From: Variovorax sp. PMC12
GTDB lineage: Bacteria; Pseudomonadota; Gammaproteobacteria; Burkholderiales; Burkholderiaceae_C
Reading direction: 5' to 3'
NCBI RefSeq assembly: GCF_003019815.1
Contig: NZ_CP027773.1
Coordinates: forward strand, 4,676,501-4,740,500
Length of the DNA stretch: 64,000 nucleotides
Position 1 is the stretch's first letter. Every line of letters starts with the position of its first letter. The notes beneath the pieces were generated by a model, which was not told the DNA's origin, ran no database searches, and saw nothing but the letters and a program-made list of their open reading frames with translations. The translations under genes were made by a program, and so were the position numbers. Positions 16,479-24,715 of this stretch are shown piece by piece.

Positions 16479-17281
16479 CCCTCGCAACCATGAAGACGAC
16501 ACCAGCCCGACGTTTCGCCATCGCGCTCACCCTGGGGGGCGCGCTGGTCGCGGGCCTTTCCGCCTGCGTGCCGCTGGTGGTGGGCGGCGCCGCGGTAGTG
16601 GGCGTGGGCATGGTGGCGACCGACCGCCGCAGCTCGGGCGCCCAGCTCGACGACCAGGGCATCGAGCTGCGCGCCGCTGCCCGGGTGCGCGACATCGCCA
16701 ACGACCAGATGTACGTGAGCGTCACCAGCTACAACCGCCAGGTGCTGCTGACCGGCGCCGTCGGCAGCGACGCCGACCGCCGACGCGTCGAGGACGAGGT
16801 GAGCCGCATCGTCAATGTGCGCTCGGTGGTCAACGAGCTGACCGTGGGCAGCTCGAGCACCTTCCAGGACCGCTCGAACGACCTGTACATCACCGGCAAG
16901 GTGAAGGCCTCGCTGCTCGACGCCAAGGACATCTTCGCCAACTCGTTCAAGGTGGTGACGGAGCGTGGCGTGGTCTACCTGATGGGCATCGCCACCCGCC
17001 GCGAAACCGACCGCGCCACCGAAATCACGCGTGGCGTGACGGGCGTGGTGAAGGTGGTGCGCGTGGTCGAGGTCGTCTCCGAAGCCGACCTGGCCGCCAG
17101 CCAGGCGGCGAACCAGGCCGCGGCGCAGCGCGGCGGCCAGGGCCCCGCGCCGGTGACGTCGGCTACGCCGTCGGCGCCTTCGTCGACGGTGGTGCCGGCT
17201 TCTTCTTCATCGTCCCGCGTGCCGCTGCCGCCGATGGAGCCGCTGCCGGCCAGCGGCGCGACGACCGCGCCGGTTCGCTGA
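16475..17281 (+). CDS. BON-domain lipoprotein (DolP/YraP-like)
   Basis: Predicted outer-membrane lipoprotein with lipobox LSAC following a hydrophobic N-terminal segment (about residues 14-30). Two BON domains follow: IELRAAARVRDIANDQMYVSVTSYNRQVLLTGAVGSDADR and DLYITGKVKASLLDAKDIFANSFKVVTERGVVYLMGIATRRE. DolP in E. coli supports envelope integrity and BAM function; the same place after diaA suggests the same role. The Ala/Ser/Pro tail (about 205-268) is low complexity and absent from the short E. coli protein. The ATG at 16475 overlaps the diaA stop (ATGA) with AGGAAG upstream. Confidence 0.9.
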   Translation: MTLATMKTTPARRFAIALTLGGALVAGLSACVPLVVGGAAVVGVGMVATDRRSSGAQLDDQGIELRAAARVRDIANDQMYVSVTSYNRQVLLTGAVGSDADRRRVEDEVSRIVNVRSVVNELTVGSSSTFQDRSNDLYITGKVKASLLDAKDIFANSFKVVTERGVVYLMGIATRRETDRATEITRGVTGVVKVVRVVEVVSEADLAASQAANQAAAQRGGQGPAPVTSATPSAPSSTVVPASSSSSRVPLPPMEPLPASGATTAPVR

Positions 17282-17300
17282 AAGAAAGTCCCCGAATTGA

Positions 17301-17326
17301 AAAAGCCCGCTGAGCGGGCTTTTCTT
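17301..17326 (+). terminator. intrinsic terminator after BON lipoprotein gene
   Basis: AAAAGCCCGC (17301-17310) pairs perfectly with GCGGGCTTTT (17314-17323) over a TGA loop. A/T tracts flank both sides, so it can work for the convergent dehydrogenase gene too, whose stop codon it overlaps. Confidence 0.88.
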
Positions 17327-18233
17327 ATTTGAGGCGGGTGATGAGGCTGGAAGTGTCCCAGCGCCGCCCGCCAGCCCGCTGCACGTCGGCATAGAACTGG
17401 TCGACCAGCGCCGTCACCGGCACCCGCGCGCCGTTGCGCTTGGCTTCGTCGAGCACCAGGCCCAGGTCCTTGCGCATCCAGTCGACCGCGAAGCCGTAGT
17501 CGAACTTGCCCTCGATCATGGTCTTTCCGCGGTTTTCCATCTGCCAGCTCTGGGCCGCGCCCTTGCTGATGACGCCCAGCACGGCTTCCATGTCGAGCCC
17601 GGCGCGCTGGCCGAAGGCGATGGCTTCGGACAGGCCCTGCACCAGCCCCGCGATGGCGATCTGGTTCACCATCTTCGCGAGCTGGCCGGCACCGCTTTCG
17701 CCCAGCAGCGTGACCGCGCGAGAGAACGCCATGGCCACCGGCTTGATGCGCTCGAACACGGCCGCGTCGCCGCCGCACATGACGGTGAGCGCGCCGTTCT
17801 GCGCACCGGCCTGGCCGCCCGAGACGGGGGCGTCGATGAAATGCAGGCCCAGCGCCTGTGCCGCCTTCGCCAGCTCGCGCGCCACGTCGGCCGAGGCGGT
17901 CGTGTGGTCGACGAATGCCGCGCCCTTCTTCATGCCGGCGAAGGCGCCGTCGTCGCCCAGCACCACCGAGCGCAGGTCGTCGTCGTTGCCGACGCAGCAG
18001 AACACGATGTCGGCGCCCGCGGCGGCCTCGCGCGGGGTCGGTGCATGGCGGCCCGGCGCGCCGAATTCGGCGACCCAGGCCTGGGCCTTGGCGGGCGTGC
18101 GGTTGTAGACCGTGACGCTGTGGCCGGCCTTGGCCAGGTGGCCGGCCATGGGGCCGCCCATGACGCCGAGGCCCAGGAAGGCGACGGTCTGCGCGGGGAC
18201 GGATTCGTAGGTGCGGGGGTTGATGCTGCTCAT
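17325..18233 (-). CDS. NAD(P)-dependent beta-hydroxyacid dehydrogenase (3-HIBADH family)
   Basis: Oxidises short β-hydroxyacids such as 3-hydroxyisobutyrate, tartronate semialdehyde or related compounds. The N-terminal Rossmann motif VAFLGLGVMGGPMAGHLAKAGH is followed by NRT, which usually signals NADP preference. The substrate motif DAPVSGGQAGAQNGALTVMCGG and catalytic lysine motif GAGQLAKMVNQIAIAG are intact. Length 302 residues. It is divergent from the MerR gene, and both starts flank the long dyad at 18273-18306, so the MerR protein may regulate both. Exact substrate unknown. Confidence 0.92.
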   Translation of the reverse strand: MSSINPRTYESVPAQTVAFLGLGVMGGPMAGHLAKAGHSVTVYNRTPAKAQAWVAEFGAPGRHAPTPREAAAGADIVFCCVGNDDDLRSVVLGDDGAFAGMKKGAAFVDHTTASADVARELAKAAQALGLHFIDAPVSGGQAGAQNGALTVMCGGDAAVFERIKPVAMAFSRAVTLLGESGAGQLAKMVNQIAIAGLVQGLSEAIAFGQRAGLDMEAVLGVISKGAAQSWQMENRGKTMIEGKFDYGFAVDWMRKDLGLVLDEAKRNGARVPVTALVDQFYADVQRAGGRRWDTSSLITRLK

Positions 18234-18272
18234 GGGGCGACAGCTTAAAGCCATTCCGCGACCGGTGCGATG

Positions 18273-18306
18273 ACCCAAACCTGTACGTGTACGTACAGGT
18301 TTGGGT
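18273..18306. promoter_or_regulatory. 34-base dyad, probable MerR operator
   Basis: Arms ACCCAAACCTGTACG and CGTACAGGTTTGGGT are perfectly complementary over 15 bases with the spacer TGTA. The dyad lies between the divergent dehydrogenase and MerR genes, and ends at a −10-like TAGAAT (18306-18311) fifteen bases before the MerR ATG. A CTGTAC at 18281 sits 19 bases upstream of that box, the long spacer expected of MerR-controlled promoters. Confidence 0.75.
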
Positions 18307-18320
18307 AGAATGGAGCCATC

Positions 18321-18803
18321 ATGACCACGCCGAACCCCGCCAGGACCATCACCGTGCGCGACGCCGCGGCCCGGCTCGAGGTCACGCCGCGCACGCTCAA
18401 GTACTACGAAGAGCTGGGCATCGTGGTGCCGGAACGCAGCGAAGGCGGCTACCGCCTCTACGAGCAAGCCGACCTCGACAAGCTCGCGCGCGTGCTGCGC
18501 ATGCGTTCGCTGGGCTTCTCGCTCACGGCCATCACCACGATGCTGCAGCAGCCGATGGAAGCGCCGGCCGAAGGCGGCCGTCCGCGCCTGTCGAACGCAT
18601 CGCTCAAGACCCTGCGCGAAACCTTGACCGGGCAGCTCTCGACGCTCGATGCGCGCGTGGCCCAGGTTCGCCGCGAACTCAAGGAAGCCGCGGCGCTGCA
18701 GGCGCAATTGCGGCGCGACCTCGACTACGTGGAGCGCCGCCTTGCCGGCGAGCCGGTGGAAGAAGCGCTGGAGCAGCGCCGCAAGGAGCGGCCGGCGCCA
18801 TGA
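18321..18803 (+). CDS. MerR-family transcriptional regulator
   Basis: 160-residue MerR protein. Winged helix-turn-helix at the N-terminus (VRDAAARLEVTPRTLKYYEELGIVVPERSEGGYRLYEQADLDKL, about residues 12-55) and a long helical dimerisation segment after it. It has no cysteines suited to metal binding, so a small-molecule signal is more likely. It overlaps the MFS transporter gene by four bases (ATGA), pointing to control of a drug/metabolite exporter. The 34-base dyad directly upstream is its probable autoregulatory site. Confidence 0.92.
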   Translation: MTTPNPARTITVRDAAARLEVTPRTLKYYEELGIVVPERSEGGYRLYEQADLDKLARVLRMRSLGFSLTAITTMLQQPMEAPAEGGRPRLSNASLKTLRETLTGQLSTLDARVAQVRRELKEAAALQAQLRRDLDYVERRLAGEPVEEALEQRRKERPAP

Positions 18804-20350
18804 GCTCCCCGGCCCTGGCGCGGCCTTCGCGCGGCAATGCCGCGGTCGCGCTGCTGCCCTGGGCCATCGGCCTCGTCACGGCCATCGACTACTTCGACAA
18901 CGCGCTGTTCGCCTTCTTCGCGAGCTACATTGCCGGCGGCGTCAACGCCTCGCCCGACGAGCTGGTGTGGGCCTCCAGCGCCTATGCGCTGGGCGCGGTG
19001 CTGGGCATCCTGCACCAGCATGCGTGGGTCGAGCGGCTGGGCTACCGGCGCTACCTCGCGGTCTGCATGTTCGCCTTCGCGCTGGGCGGCGTGGGTGCCG
19101 CGCTTTGCGACAGCTCGATGCAGCTCACGGCCGCGCGCGCGGTGCAGGGCTACTTCGTCGGGCCGATGCTCGGCGCCTGCCGCATCCTGATCCAGATCGG
19201 CATCGCGCCCGCGCGACGCGGCCAGGCGCTGAAGGCCTTCATGGTGCTCATCGTGTTCGGCGGCGCGCTGGCGCCCATTGCCGGCGCCTTTCTCGTCACC
19301 AACTTCGACTGGCGCTGGCTGTTCGCCAGCACCGCGCCGGTTGCGGTGCTGATCGGCCTGCTGGTGCTCTGGACGCTGCCCGACATCGGCGACGTCGCGC
19401 CGCACGAACGCACCGAGCCGCACTACATCGCCTACGTCGTGTTCGCGCTCGCGCAGGCCGCGTTGCAGGTGGTGCTCACGCGCTCGCACTTCGAGCTGTT
19501 CACAGGCTCGCCCGCGCTGATCGGACTCACGCTCGCCGGCGTCGCGGGGCTTGCATGGTTCGGCTGGCAGCAGTGGCGGCACCCCGCGCCGCTGGTGCGG
19601 CTGCATGCGCTGCGCAATGCGTCGTTCCGCGTGGGGCTTGCGCTCTACGTCGTCTATTACTACCTGTCGACGGGCTTCAGCTACCTGCTGCCGCGCCTGA
19701 TGGAAGGCGGGCTCGGCTTCACGGTGGGCAATACAGGCTACTTCACCGGCGCCGCCTCGCTCGCCACCGGGCTGCTGGTGTTCGTCTACCTGCGCTATTC
19801 GGCGCGGCTGACGCGCAAGAAGTGGCTCATCGTCGCGGGCTTCGGTATCGCGGCGCTGGCGGCGTGGTGGCTGTCGCAGGTCACGCCGCAGGCGGGGCGA
19901 GAGGCCCTGCTGGCCCCTCTGCTGCTGCGCGGCCTGCTGATGCTGTTCGTGGTGCTGCCCGTGGCCAACCTCACCTTCAGGCCCTTCGCGGCGGAAGAAT
20001 TCGCGCACGGCTACCGGCTCAAGAACCTCGTGCGCCAGCTGGCGATTTCATTCGCGACGTCGAGCGTGATCGCGCTGCAGCAGCACCGCTTGGCGCTGCA
20101 CGAAGTGCGCCTGAGCGAGTCGGCCAACCCCGCGAACGCCGCCTTCATGCAGGCGCTGGAGTCGCTGACCCACGGTTTCGCCGCGGCCGGCCATGCGGCG
20201 GGCGAGGCCCATGCAATGGCGCTGGGCACGCTCTGGCGAACGCTCGAGCAACAGGCCACCTTCATGGCTTCGCTCGACGGCTTCACCGCGATGGCGGTCA
20301 TTGCGCTGGCGGCGGGCGCGTTCGCCGCGTGGCAGAAGACGATCGACTGA
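18800..20350 (+). CDS. MFS transporter, DHA2-like (14-helix) family
   Basis: 516-residue inner-membrane transporter with about 14 hydrophobic segments. The start MSSPALARPSRGNAAVALLPWAIGLVTAIDYFDNALFAFFASYIAGG and the motif-C-like RAVQGYFVGPMLGACRILIQ and FGGALAPIAGAFLVTNFDWRWLF regions fit the EmrB/QacA drug:H+ antiporter group, although motif A is weak (LGYRRYLAVC). It is translationally coupled to the MerR gene. Function is inferred as efflux of a compound sensed by that regulator. Confidence 0.88.
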   Translation: MSSPALARPSRGNAAVALLPWAIGLVTAIDYFDNALFAFFASYIAGGVNASPDELVWASSAYALGAVLGILHQHAWVERLGYRRYLAVCMFAFALGGVGAALCDSSMQLTAARAVQGYFVGPMLGACRILIQIGIAPARRGQALKAFMVLIVFGGALAPIAGAFLVTNFDWRWLFASTAPVAVLIGLLVLWTLPDIGDVAPHERTEPHYIAYVVFALAQAALQVVLTRSHFELFTGSPALIGLTLAGVAGLAWFGWQQWRHPAPLVRLHALRNASFRVGLALYVVYYYLSTGFSYLLPRLMEGGLGFTVGNTGYFTGAASLATGLLVFVYLRYSARLTRKKWLIVAGFGIAALAAWWLSQVTPQAGREALLAPLLLRGLLMLFVVLPVANLTFRPFAAEEFAHGYRLKNLVRQLAISFATSSVIALQQHRLALHEVRLSESANPANAAFMQALESLTHGFAAAGHAAGEAHAMALGTLWRTLEQQATFMASLDGFTAMAVIALAAGAFAAWQKTID

Positions 20351-20367
20351 GTCGGCGGGCTGCTGTT

Positions 20368-21504
20368 TCAGACGATCGCGAAATGCTCCGTGCCGGCGGC
20401 CAGGTCGGTGCTGCGCGCGCGCTGGCTGTTGAGCTTGATCTGCAGCCGCAGGTCGTTGGCGGAGTCGGCGTTGCGGATCGCGTCCTCGAAGGTGATCGAG
20501 TGGCTCTCGAACAGGTCGAACAGCGCCTGGTCGAAGGTCTGCATGCCCAGGTTGCGGCTCTTCTTCATGATCTCCTTGATCTCGCCCACCTCGCCCTTGA
20601 AGATCAGGTCGGAAATCAGCGGCGTGTTCAGCAGCACCTCGACCGCCGCCACGCGGCCCAGGCCGTCCTCGGTGGGCACCAGCCGCTGCGACACCAGCGA
20701 ACGCAGGTTCAGCGACAGGTCCATCAGCAACTGCGCGCGGCGCTCTTCGGGGAAGAAATTGATGATGCGGTCCAGCGCCTGGTTGGCGCTGTTGGCGTGC
20801 AGCGTCGCCATGCAAAGGTGGCCGGTCTCGGCGAAGGCCACCGCGTGTTCCATGGTCTCGCGGTCGCGGATCTCGCCCATCAGGATCACGTCGGGCGCCT
20901 GGCGCAGCGTGTTCTTCAGCGCGGCTTCCCAGCTGTCGGTGTCGATGCCCACTTCGCGCTGCGTCACCACGCAGTTCTTGTGCGGGTGCACGAATTCCAC
21001 CGGGTCCTCCACCGTCACGATGTGGCCGAACGAGTTCTCGTTGCGCCAGTCGATCATCGCGGCCAGCGTGGTCGATTTGCCCGAGCCCGTGGCACCCACC
21101 AGGATGCACAGGCCGCGCTTGCTCATCGTCACTTCCTTCAGCACCTGGGGCATGCCCAGGCTGTCGATGGTGGGCAGCTTGGCGGGAATGGTCCGCAGCA
21201 CCATGCCGACCTTGCCCTGCTGCACGAACGCGTTCACGCGGAAGCGGCCGATGCCGGTGGGCGAGATCGCGAAGTTGCACTCCTTGGTGCGCTCGAACTC
21301 CGCCGTCTGGCGGTCGTTCATGATCGAGCGCGTGAGCGCCAGCGTGTGCTGCGCGCCCAGCGCCTGCTGCGACACCTTGGTCACCTTGCCGTCGACCTTG
21401 ATGGCAGGCGGGAAGTCGGCGGTGATGAACAGGTCGCTGCCGGCGCGGCTCACCATGAGCTTGAGCAGGTCGTTGATGAACTGGCTGGCTTGATCGCGTT
21501 CCAT
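20368..21504 (-). CDS. pilU: type IV pilus retraction ATPase PilU
   Basis: Hexameric AAA-like ATPase paralogous to PilT, needed with PilT for pilus retraction under load. N-terminal PAS-like region (DLLKLMVSRAGSDLFITADFPPAIKVDGKV), Walker A GATGSGKSTT, Asp box, Walker B DVILMGEIRDRETM and His box TGHLCMATLHANSANQALDRI are all intact. Length 378 residues matches PilU, which is longer than PilT. It follows pilT on the same strand across a 136-base gap that contains a GC-rich repeat. Extra C-terminal residues rich in basic amino acids (LNSQRARSTDLAAGTEHF) are typical of PilU. Confidence 0.95.
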   Translation of the reverse strand: MERDQASQFINDLLKLMVSRAGSDLFITADFPPAIKVDGKVTKVSQQALGAQHTLALTRSIMNDRQTAEFERTKECNFAISPTGIGRFRVNAFVQQGKVGMVLRTIPAKLPTIDSLGMPQVLKEVTMSKRGLCILVGATGSGKSTTLAAMIDWRNENSFGHIVTVEDPVEFVHPHKNCVVTQREVGIDTDSWEAALKNTLRQAPDVILMGEIRDRETMEHAVAFAETGHLCMATLHANSANQALDRIINFFPEERRAQLLMDLSLNLRSLVSQRLVPTEDGLGRVAAVEVLLNTPLISDLIFKGEVGEIKEIMKKSRNLGMQTFDQALFDLFESHSITFEDAIRNADSANDLRLQIKLNSQRARSTDLAAGTEHFAIV

Positions 21505-21540
21505 GAGAGCGCTCCTTGATCTGTTTAGATTGAACCCGCT

Positions 21541-21640
21541 GGCGGCCGACCGCCGGGCCGCCCCAAGGCGGCCGCGCCTCCCCCCTGGGGGGTGGAGTTA
21601 CACGCAGCGCAGCGAAGTGAAAAGCCGGGGGGCCTCATGA
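21541..21640. repeat. GC-rich intergenic repeat (C-run/G-run hairpin family), copy 2
   Basis: The pilT–pilU gap holds GGGCCGCCCCAAGGCGGCC, then CTCCCCCCTGGGGGGTGG and CACGCAGCGCAGCGAAGTG, ending in CCGGGGGG. The block order resembles the element at 4041-4110. The first part alone can fold as GGCCGCC/GGCGGCC. It may act as an attenuating or mRNA-stabilising structure between the two pilus genes. Boundaries approximate. Confidence 0.55.
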
Positions 21641-22684
21641 CTAGCCGGGGAAGTTTTCGGGGATCTTGGCCTTGCCGCGGGCTTCCGCAGCCGAGATGGT
21701 ATTGCGCCGCACCAGATCCGTCAGGTTCTGGTCGAGCGTCTGCATGCCCTGGCCCTGGCCGGTCTGGATGGTGGAGTACATCTGCGCCACCTTGGCCTCG
21801 CGGATCAGGTTTCGGATGGCCGGCGTGCCCAGCATGATCTCGTGCGCCGCCACGCGGCCCTGGCCGTCCTTGGTCTTGCACAGCGTCTGCGAGATCACCG
21901 CCTGCAGCGACTCCGACAGCATCGCGCGGATCATTTCCTTTTCCTCGCCCGGGAACACGTCGATGATCCGGTCGATGGTCTTGGCGGCCGACGAGGTGTG
22001 CAGCGTGCCGAACACCAGGTGGCCCGTTTCGGCCGCGGTCATGGCCAGGCGAATGGTTTCCAGGTCGCGCAGCTCGCCCACCAGGATCGCGTCCGGGTCT
22101 TCGCGCAGTGCGGAGCGCAGCGCGTTCGAGAACGACAGCGTCATCGGTCCCACTTCGCGCTGGTTGATCAGGCACTTCTTCGATTCGTGCACGAACTCGA
22201 TCGGGTCTTCCACCGTGAGGATGTGGCCGTACTCGTTTTCATTGAGGTAGTTGACCATCGCCGCCAGCGTGGTCGACTTGCCCGAGCCCGTGGGACCCGT
22301 CACCAGCACCAGCCCGCGCGGCTTGAGCGCCAGTTCACCGAAAATCTTGGGCGCGTTCAGCTGCTCCAGCGTCAGGATCTTCGAGGGAATGGTCCGGAAC
22401 ACCGCCGCCGCGCCGCGTGCCTGGTTGAAGGCGTTGACGCGGAAGCGCGCCAGGCCGTCGATCTCGAACGAAAAGTCGACCTCGAGGAACTCTTCGTAGT
22501 GCTTGCGGTGCGTGTCGCTCATGATGTCGTACACCATGGCATGCACGCCCTTGTGGTCGAGCGCGTCGACGTTGATGCGGCGCACGTCGCCGTTCACGCG
22601 GATCATGGGCGGCAGGCCCGCGGAAAGATGCAGGTCGGAGGCTTTGTTCTTGACGCTGAATGCCAGCAGTTGGGTGATGTCCAC
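21641..22684 (-). CDS. pilT: type IV pilus retraction ATPase PilT
   Basis: 347-residue retraction motor. N-terminal DITQLLAFSVKNKASDLHLSAGLPPMIRVNGDVRR, Walker A GPTGSGKSTT, Walker B DAILVGELRDLETIRLA, His box ETGHLVFGTLHTSSAAKTIDRI and the PilT-type C-terminus are present. The AIRNLIRE motif, essential for retraction in PilT proteins, is intact. The start is GTG at 22684, with GAGGAG upstream; the reading frame stays open far upstream but that extension lies antisense to yggS and is not coding. pilU follows downstream and yggS is divergent, the usual arrangement in proteobacteria. Confidence 0.96.
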   Translation of the reverse strand: MDITQLLAFSVKNKASDLHLSAGLPPMIRVNGDVRRINVDALDHKGVHAMVYDIMSDTHRKHYEEFLEVDFSFEIDGLARFRVNAFNQARGAAAVFRTIPSKILTLEQLNAPKIFGELALKPRGLVLVTGPTGSGKSTTLAAMVNYLNENEYGHILTVEDPIEFVHESKKCLINQREVGPMTLSFSNALRSALREDPDAILVGELRDLETIRLAMTAAETGHLVFGTLHTSSAAKTIDRIIDVFPGEEKEMIRAMLSESLQAVISQTLCKTKDGQGRVAAHEIMLGTPAIRNLIREAKVAQMYSTIQTGQGQGMQTLDQNLTDLVRRNTISAAEARGKAKIPENFPG

Positions 22685-22735
22685 GGGGCTCCTCGAATCG
22701 AGTTCGGTGACGTTTTGATACGATTTTGGACGATT

Positions 22736-23446
22736 ATGACGATGATTGGCGACGACCTCCAGCAAGTAAACAACCGGATCGCACAGGCGTGTGTAACGGC
22801 CGGCCGCGACCCGGCCGGGGTGCGCTTGCTGGCGGTGTCCAAGACCTTCGGGCCGGAGGCGGTGCGCGAGGCGCATGCGGCAGGCCAGTCGGCCTTCGGC
22901 GAGAACTACGTGCAGGAAGGGCTGGACAAGATCGAAGCATTGGCCGACCTGCGCGCCCAGCTCGAATGGCACTGCATCGGCCCCTTGCAGAGCAACAAGA
23001 CACGGCCCGTGGCGGAGCACTTCGACTGGGTCCACAGCGTCGACCGGCTCAAGATTGCAGAGCGCCTGTCGGCCCAGCGGCCGGCGCACCTGCCGCCGCT
23101 GAATGTATGCCTTCAGGTTAATGTGGACGGCGGTGCCAACAAGTCCGGCGTGACGCCCGAAGAGGCACTGCCGCTGGCGCAGGCTGTGGCGGCCTTGCCA
23201 CAGCTGCGGCTGCGCGGGCTCATGGCGATCCCCGAGCCGGCGCCCGACTTCGCTTCGCAGCGCGAACTGTTCCTGCGGGCGCATGCCATCTTCGAATCGA
23301 TCCGCGACGCGGGCATCGCGCTCGACACGCTCTCGCTGGGCATGAGCGCCGACCTCGAAGCCGCCATCAGCGCCGGCAGCACGATGGTGCGCGTGGGCAC
23401 GGCCATCTTCGGCGGCCGGGCGCGCAAGCCCGCCGGCCCCGCCTGA
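22736..23446 (+). CDS. YggS-family PLP-binding protein (PLP homeostasis)
   Basis: 236-residue fold-type III PLP protein (PLPBP/YggS). It has no known catalytic activity but balances intracellular vitamin B6 and amino/keto acid pools. The PLP lysine is in VRLLAVSKTF (about Lys37). Other signatures are FGENYVQEGLDKIEAL, WHCIGPLQSNKTR and the C-terminal LSLGMSADLEAAISAGSTMVRVGTAIFG phosphate-binding region. Start at 22736 (MTMIGDD); a second ATG lies two codons later. It is divergent from pilT across 51 bases, an arrangement conserved in many proteobacteria. Confidence 0.94.
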   Translation: MTMIGDDLQQVNNRIAQACVTAGRDPAGVRLLAVSKTFGPEAVREAHAAGQSAFGENYVQEGLDKIEALADLRAQLEWHCIGPLQSNKTRPVAEHFDWVHSVDRLKIAERLSAQRPAHLPPLNVCLQVNVDGGANKSGVTPEEALPLAQAVAALPQLRLRGLMAIPEPAPDFASQRELFLRAHAIFESIRDAGIALDTLSLGMSADLEAAISAGSTMVRVGTAIFGGRARKPAGPA

Positions 23447-23450
23447 AAGC

Positions 23451-23942
23451 TCAGATCCCTAGCGGCAGCCGTGCGCTGCTCTTGACCTCTTCCATCACCG
23501 CGTAGGTTCGCGTCTCCCGCACGCCGGGCAGTTGCCAGAGGACGGTGCCCGCGAACTCCCGGTAAGCGGCCATGTCGGCCATGCGGGTCTTGAGCAGGTA
23601 GTCGAAGCCGCCGGCGACCATGTGGCATTCCATGATCTCGTCGCGCACCTGCACGGCGGCCTTGAACTGGTCGAACACGTTGGGCGTGGTGCGGTCGAGC
23701 AGCACCTCGACGAACACGGTGAAGCCGCGCCCCAGCTTCTGCGGATCGAGCCGCGCCTCGTAGCCCTGGATGAAACCGTCGCGCGTCAGGCGCTGCACCC
23801 GCGCCAGCACCGCGGTAGGGGACAGCGCCACCGCCTCGGCCAGCTTGAGGTTGGTGATGCGGCCATCCTCCTGAAGAATCTTCAGCAGGCGCAGATCGAT
23901 GCGGTCCAGGTCGAGCATCGGAGGATTATCCGGCTCGCCCAT
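23451..23942 (-). CDS. Lrp/AsnC-family transcriptional regulator
   Basis: 163-residue feast/famine regulator. N-terminal helix-turn-helix LDRIDLRLLKILQEDGRITNLKLAEAVALSPTAVLARVQRL and C-terminal RAM effector-binding domain (MECHMVAGGFDYLLKTRMADMAAYREF) are complete. The start could equally be the ATG at 23918 (MLDLDRID), where family similarity begins; neither has a clear ribosome site. It is convergent with yggS (gap of four bases). Its proximity to glutamate dehydrogenase, 0.8 kb away, hints at amino-acid control but is not proof. Confidence 0.9.
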   Translation of the reverse strand: MGEPDNPPMLDLDRIDLRLLKILQEDGRITNLKLAEAVALSPTAVLARVQRLTRDGFIQGYEARLDPQKLGRGFTVFVEVLLDRTTPNVFDQFKAAVQVRDEIMECHMVAGGFDYLLKTRMADMAAYREFAGTVLWQLPGVRETRTYAVMEEVKSSARLPLGI

Positions 23943-24062
23943 CGATCACTTGAAGAAAATGCGGCCTGCGAGTGCCGGCCATAGGAGATAGAACCAAGGA
24001 AATGCCTTGGCCTACCCATTGCCTACCCTTGCCGCGAAAGCAGGGGCATTTTTTGCCGCCGC

Positions 24063-24485
24063 TCAGCGCAGCGTGGTGCCCGGTTGTGCCTGGGCCTGCG
24101 CCGCGGCCTTGCGGCTGCTGTAGTCCGCGGCGGCCTGGCGGTAGCCCGGCTGCGCTGCATCGGCGCCGGCTTCGCCGTTCTGCTTGGCCGCGAGCCCCGA
24201 TTGCAGCCACAGCCGCGTGTCGGCCGCCACGGCGGCGCGCGTGTTCGTCGAGACCACGGCCGGCGCCTGCGCGATGGCGTCGGTGTAGCCCTGCGTCGGC
24301 GCGGCCTTCAGCCACTGCTGCGCGTCGGCGGCCACCGCGGCGCGGGTGGTGGACGACGTCATCGGCACCGGGCGCGGATCGCCTTCCGCATAGTTGCCGG
24401 CAAGGCTGGGCGCGGCGGCTGCGCCGAGCAGGGCCGCGACGGCGGTGGTGGCCAGCAGGCGGGCGGTGGACGAAGGCTTCTTCAT
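24063..24485 (-). CDS. secreted hypothetical protein with two repeats (DUF4148-like)
   Basis: 140-residue periplasmic protein with a signal peptide (MKKPSSTARLLATTAVAALLGAAAAPSLA, cleavage near residue 29). The mature part carries two copies of a TRAAVAAD-xx-WL motif (about residues 47-59 and 82-94), like the short charged-helix repeats in DUF4148 proteins of Burkholderiales. No catalytic motif is visible. Function unknown. The downstream 120-base gap to the Lrp gene contains no convincing terminator. Confidence 0.72.
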   Translation of the reverse strand: MKKPSSTARLLATTAVAALLGAAAAPSLAGNYAEGDPRPVPMTSSTTRAAVAADAQQWLKAAPTQGYTDAIAQAPAVVSTNTRAAVAADTRLWLQSGLAAKQNGEAGADAAQPGYRQAAADYSSRKAAAQAQAQPGTTLR

Positions 24486-24715
24486 GCGTAACTCCTTGAT
24501 GTGGTTGCTTGTGTGTTGATCGGTGGAGACAACTCTAGGAAGTGGATCCGCCGGATCGATAACCCGTCGATGACGGTTCTGTCATCTGCGCCGCTCACTC
24601 GCGCGAGGCGCCCTAACGTCTCTTGCATAACCGCCAGCGCGGCGCGCATAAGCCATGGCGCAACGCGCGGTGGAGGTCTATCGTTGCGGCCACCCGTTCA
24701 ACCAAGGGATCTCTC

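Noticed and set aside
21842..22735. N-terminal extension of YggS
   Set aside because: The upstream open frame is antisense to pilT; the YggS family start is at 22736.
22685..23284. N-terminal extension of PilT through the yggS region
   Set aside because: The open frame continues but PilT homology starts at the GTG at 22684 with a good ribosome site, and the extension is antisense to yggS.
24000..24056. Possible terminator AAATGCC…GGCATTTTTT
   Set aside because: The loop would be nearly 40 bases with no good inner pairing, so it is not a convincing intrinsic terminator.
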